Notes under the pieces: model-generated | The model's input: only the letters and a program-made list of their open reading frames with translations | What the model was told of the DNA's origin: nothing | Databases searched by the model: none | Shown: positions 42,604-44,979 of the stretch, piece by piece | Position numbering within the stretch: the first letter of the stretch is position 1 | How the letters are laid out: every line of letters begins with the position of its first letter | Assembly: GCA_000435835.1 (NCBI GenBank) | Contig: FR883428.1 | Location: 821-45,799 of the forward strand | Direction: 5' to 3' | Source of the DNA: Clostridium sp. CAG:221 | GTDB taxonomy: Bacteria > Bacillota > Clostridia > Clostridiales > Clostridiaceae | DNA length: 44,979 bases | Made by a program: the position numbers and the translations under genes

Positions 42604-43323
42604 ATGGAAGAAAGATTACAAAAGTATATGGCTAGATGTGGTGTGGCATCTAGAAGAAAATGTGAAGAAATAATATTAGCCGGAAAAGTAAAGGTTAATG
42701 GAATGATTATAAATGAACTAGGTACTAAAGTTACTTTAGATGATATAGTTGAATACGAAGGGAAAAGAATACTTCCAGAAGAAAATAAAGTGTATATAAT
42801 GCTTAATAAGCCTGAGGGAGTTATTACATCTGCTAAAGATGAAAAAGGAAGAAAGACCATCTTAGATATTGTTAAGGTTGAAGAAAGAGTATATCCAATA
42901 GGAAGACTTGATTACGATAGTTCTGGACTTTTATTATTAACTAATGATGGTGATGTATATAATAATATCATTCATCCAAGAGTTGAAATCGATAAAAAGT
43001 ACATAGCTGAATGTAAAGGTATATTTTCAAAACAAGATATTGAAAAATTTGAAAAAGGATTAGACATTGGTGGATATGTTACAGCGCCAGCAAAGATAAG
43101 AATTATTTCAGAAGATTTAGTAAAAAATTCATATATATCTACTGTAGAAATTACTATTCACGAAGGAAAAAATAGACAGATAAGAAGAATGTGTTCATCT
43201 CTTAATCATGAAGTTATATCTCTAAAAAGAGTGTCTATAGGTGAATTAAAACTAGGTTATTTACAAAAGGGGAAATATAGAGAACTGACAAAAGAAGAAG
43301 TTCAATATATAAAGGAGCTATAA
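42604..43323 (+). CDS. rluB: RluB/RsuA-family rRNA pseudouridine synthase
   Basis: The enzyme converts a uridine in rRNA (23S position 2605 for RluB, 16S position 516 for RsuA) to pseudouridine. The 239-residue protein has an N-terminal S4 RNA-binding domain (ERLQKYMARCGVASRRKCEE), the catalytic motif GRLDYDSSGLLLLTNDGD with its aspartate, and the C-terminal HEGKNRQIRRMC. ATG 42604 has GGAGTG six bases upstream; the upstream in-frame start at 42577 has none. Only three bases separate it from mnmM, so the two RNA modification genes form an operon. The RluB versus RsuA choice is uncertain. Confidence 0.9.
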   Translation: MEERLQKYMARCGVASRRKCEEIILAGKVKVNGMIINELGTKVTLDDIVEYEGKRILPEENKVYIMLNKPEGVITSAKDEKGRKTILDIVKVEERVYPIGRLDYDSSGLLLLTNDGDVYNNIIHPRVEIDKKYIAECKGIFSKQDIEKFEKGLDIGGYVTAPAKIRIISEDLVKNSYISTVEITIHEGKNRQIRRMCSSLNHEVISLKRVSIGELKLGYLQKGKYRELTKEEVQYIKEL

Positions 43324-43326
43324 AAT

Positions 43327-43872
43327 ATGTTTAAATATGTTTCTGATATTAGTGATTTATCTCATAGTATTATTGAAAATCATTTAGAAAAAAGAGTTGT
43401 AGCCATTGATGCTACTTTAGGGAATGGTTATGATACAGATTTTCTGTGCGAAAGATTTGAAAAAGTTTACTCATTTGATGTTCAAGAAGAAGCTTGTTTA
43501 AATTATAAACTTAAAAATAAGGAGAATGTCTCTGTTATTAATGATTCTCATCATAAATTTAAGGAGTATGTTCTAGAAGATAAGGTAAATTGCATAATGT
43601 ATAACTTAGGATTTCTTCCAGGAGGTAATAAAGAAATAACTACGTTAGCAAAAACAACTATGAAAAGTATTGAAGAGGGATTAGAATTTTTAGATAGTAA
43701 TGGAATAATGACTATTGCAGTTTATAGGGGTCATGCAGAAGGAAAGAATGAAGAACACTTCATTATGGAGTATGTGAGAAACTTACCTAAAAACATATAT
43801 GGGGTAATGCTTCATGAATATTTAAATAGAGCAAAAACAGCACCATTATTAATAGTCATAGAAAAGAAATAA
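43327..43872 (+). CDS. mnmM: tRNA (mnm5s2U34) methyltransferase MnmM (YtqB family)
   Basis: MnmM adds the last methyl group to make 5-methylaminomethyl-2-thiouridine at tRNA wobble position 34 in bacteria lacking MnmC. The 181-residue class I methyltransferase has motif I (VVAIDATLGNGYDTDFL), motif II (YSFDVQEEA), MYNLGFLPGG as the catalytic-site segment, and GIMTIAVYRGHAEGKNE. These match PF06962. It follows the pseudouridine synthase after three bases and has no promoter of its own, so both act in RNA maturation from one mRNA. The start has an AAAGGAG site within the end of the previous gene. Confidence 0.88.
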   Translation: MFKYVSDISDLSHSIIENHLEKRVVAIDATLGNGYDTDFLCERFEKVYSFDVQEEACLNYKLKNKENVSVINDSHHKFKEYVLEDKVNCIMYNLGFLPGGNKEITTLAKTTMKSIEEGLEFLDSNGIMTIAVYRGHAEGKNEEHFIMEYVRNLPKNIYGVMLHEYLNRAKTAPLLIVIEKK

Positions 43873-43985
43873 AATTTACATTATATTGAAAAAATAAAAT
43901 TTTAAATTTATAATATCGTTGATAATATTTATTATAAGTGCTAAAATAATTTAAGCTGATTATTTGAAAAAGAAAGGATTTAACA

Positions 43986-44882
43986 ATGGATAAAACCAAC
44001 AATGATGAAGCTCAAGATTTAATGGCCATTATTCATAATAAGTTTCCCAAACTTAGTAAGGGTCAAAAATTAATATCTGAATATATACTTAAAAATTATG
44101 ACAAAGCTGCTTTTATGACTGCAGCTAAACTTGGAAGTTCGGTAGGGGTGTCTGAATCCACAGTTGTACGTTTTGCTATCGAACTAGGTTTCTCTGGATA
44201 TCCAAGTTTACAAAAATCTTTACAGGAGCTAATTAAAAATAAGCTTACAACTGTTCAAAGACTTGATTTATCTAACGACTATATTTGTAATGGATATACA
44301 CTTAAAGGGGTTTTAAAAGCTGATATGGAAAATATCAGAGCAACCATGGAAAAAATAAATTACTCAACCTTTGAAGATGTTGTAAATAATATCTTTGAAG
44401 CAAAAAGGATTTATATTGTTGGACTTAGAAGTTCAATGGCTCTTGCAGAATTTTTAGGATTCTATTTAAATGTAATACTACAAAATGTAAAAACTGTAGG
44501 TTACGGTATTTCTGATATTTTTGAAGAAATGATAAATGTAGGCGAAGGTGATCTTGTAATAGGTATAGGATTCCCAAGATATGCTAATAGAACTATTGAT
44601 GTATTAAGTTTTGCACAAGATAGAGGAGCTACAGTTGTTGCTTTAACTGATAGCATCGTATCCCCGCTTGCACAAAGAGCAGATTATGCTTTAATTGCTC
44701 AAAGCAATATGGCTTCATTTGTTGATTCATTAGTAGCACCGTTGTCTGTTATTAATGCATTAATAATTGCAGTAGGATTAAGACAGAAGGAAAGTGTATC
44801 CACTACATTCAACAGTCTAGAAGAAATTTGGAAAGAATATAATGTATATTCTTATAATCATAATAATGATGATGAATTTTAA
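43986..44882 (+). CDS. MurR/RpiR-family transcriptional regulator
   Basis: Residues about 10-85 form an RpiR helix-turn-helix (LSKGQKLISEYILKNYDKAA, SVGVSESTVVRFAIELGFSG). Residues about 125-260 form a SIS sugar-phosphate-binding domain (RIYIVGLRSSMALAEFLGFY, GDLVIGIGFPRYANRT, ALTDSIVSPLAQRAD). These regulators respond to phosphosugars and usually control the next gene or operon. The next gene starts about 80 bases downstream, beyond a terminator, and only six codons of it are visible, so the target is unknown. AAAGGA precedes the ATG. Confidence 0.92.
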   Translation: MDKTNNDEAQDLMAIIHNKFPKLSKGQKLISEYILKNYDKAAFMTAAKLGSSVGVSESTVVRFAIELGFSGYPSLQKSLQELIKNKLTTVQRLDLSNDYICNGYTLKGVLKADMENIRATMEKINYSTFEDVVNNIFEAKRIYIVGLRSSMALAEFLGFYLNVILQNVKTVGYGISDIFEEMINVGEGDLVIGIGFPRYANRTIDVLSFAQDRGATVVALTDSIVSPLAQRADYALIAQSNMASFVDSLVAPLSVINALIIAVGLRQKESVSTTFNSLEEIWKEYNVYSYNHNNDDEF

Positions 44883-44904
44883 ACAAATATTGTGATTGTA
44901 GTAC

Positions 44905-44939
44905 TAAAGGAATTAGCAAAAGTTAATTCCTTTAATTTT
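44905..44939 (+). terminator. Terminator of the RpiR-family regulator gene
   Basis: Perfect 11-bp arms (TAAAGGAATTA, 44905-44915; complement 44924-44934) and a T-run to 44940. Confidence 0.88.
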
Positions 44940-44960
44940 TAACATAAAGGAGAAAAGATT

Positions 44961-44979
44961 ATGGCTAAGGTAATAGTAA
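44961..44979 (+). CDS. Start of a gene cut by the window end
   Basis: ATG 44961 is preceded by AAAGGAG (44946-44952) with eight-base spacing. Only MAKVIV can be read before the window ends. The function cannot be told. It may be the target of the RpiR regulator upstream. Confidence 0.6.

Overview
The window is AT-rich chromosomal DNA from a low-GC, Gram-positive anaerobe, almost certainly a Clostridium (sensu stricto). The evidence is strong AGGAGG/AGGTG ribosome-binding sites, frequent TTG and GTG starts, a PolC-type replicase, clostridial-style type I-B Cas proteins, an anaerobe-type [NiFe]-hydrogenase maturation set (hypCDE) and a TudS-DUF1722 protein. No rRNA, tRNA, phage structural gene or insertion sequence was seen. 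Most of the window is ordinary housekeeping sequence; the accessory or decaying parts are 1-6.85 kb, 25.9-27.2 kb, 30.1-32.3 kb and 33.4-34.05 kb.

Layout. 0.2-6.5 kb: a type I-B CRISPR-Cas interference operon (cas8b, cas7, cas5, cas3, cas6) with no cas1/cas2/cas4 and no array in view; cas7 is cut by an in-frame TAA. 6.5-6.9 kb: a small, apparently frameshifted gene. 6.9-9.6 kb: a dihydrouridine synthase convergent with a metallophosphoesterase. 9.7-12.1 kb: two adjacent U32-family proteins with cysteine spacings like the Fe-S proteins UbiV and UbiU. 12.3-16.6 kb: polC. 16.8-17.7 kb: a DUF2971 protein. 17.7-18.6 kb: a yybP-ykoY (Mn2+) riboswitch with its terminator, then mntP. 18.7-18.9 kb: a palindrome-rich non-coding block. 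19-23.8 kb: envelope genes (CmpB-like membrane protein, zinc phospholipase C family, cardiolipin synthase, L,D-transpeptidase). 23.9-25.8 kb: two DNA-repair endonucleases (UvsE, Nfo). 25.9-27.2 kb: the wreck of a BceRS-BceAB-like peptide-antibiotic sensing and resistance operon.

27.3-30.1 kb: a methyltransferase, an unknown protein and a MocR regulator. 30.2-32.3 kb: a tyrosine recombinase and a long coiled-coil protein, transcribed divergently from a 300-bp region full of direct repeats and two near-perfect dyads. This is the best candidate here for an undescribed module. 32.3-37.8 kb: TudS-DUF1722, a DUF1461 membrane protein broken by an in-frame TGA, a TerC-family protein, a HAD phosphatase, a DUF6414-like protein and an LD-carboxypeptidase. 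37.9-40.2 kb: hypCDE. 40.3-45 kb: pyrE, a 14-bp tandem-repeat block, threonine ammonia-lyase (minus strand), an RluB/RsuA pseudouridine synthase with the tRNA methyltransferase MnmM, an RpiR regulator, and the first codons of another gene. Strong Rho-independent terminators separate most units, so the genes form short operons. Three independent lesions (cas7, the Bce operon, DUF1461) suggest accessory functions are being lost, although the two single-codon stops could also be sequencing errors.
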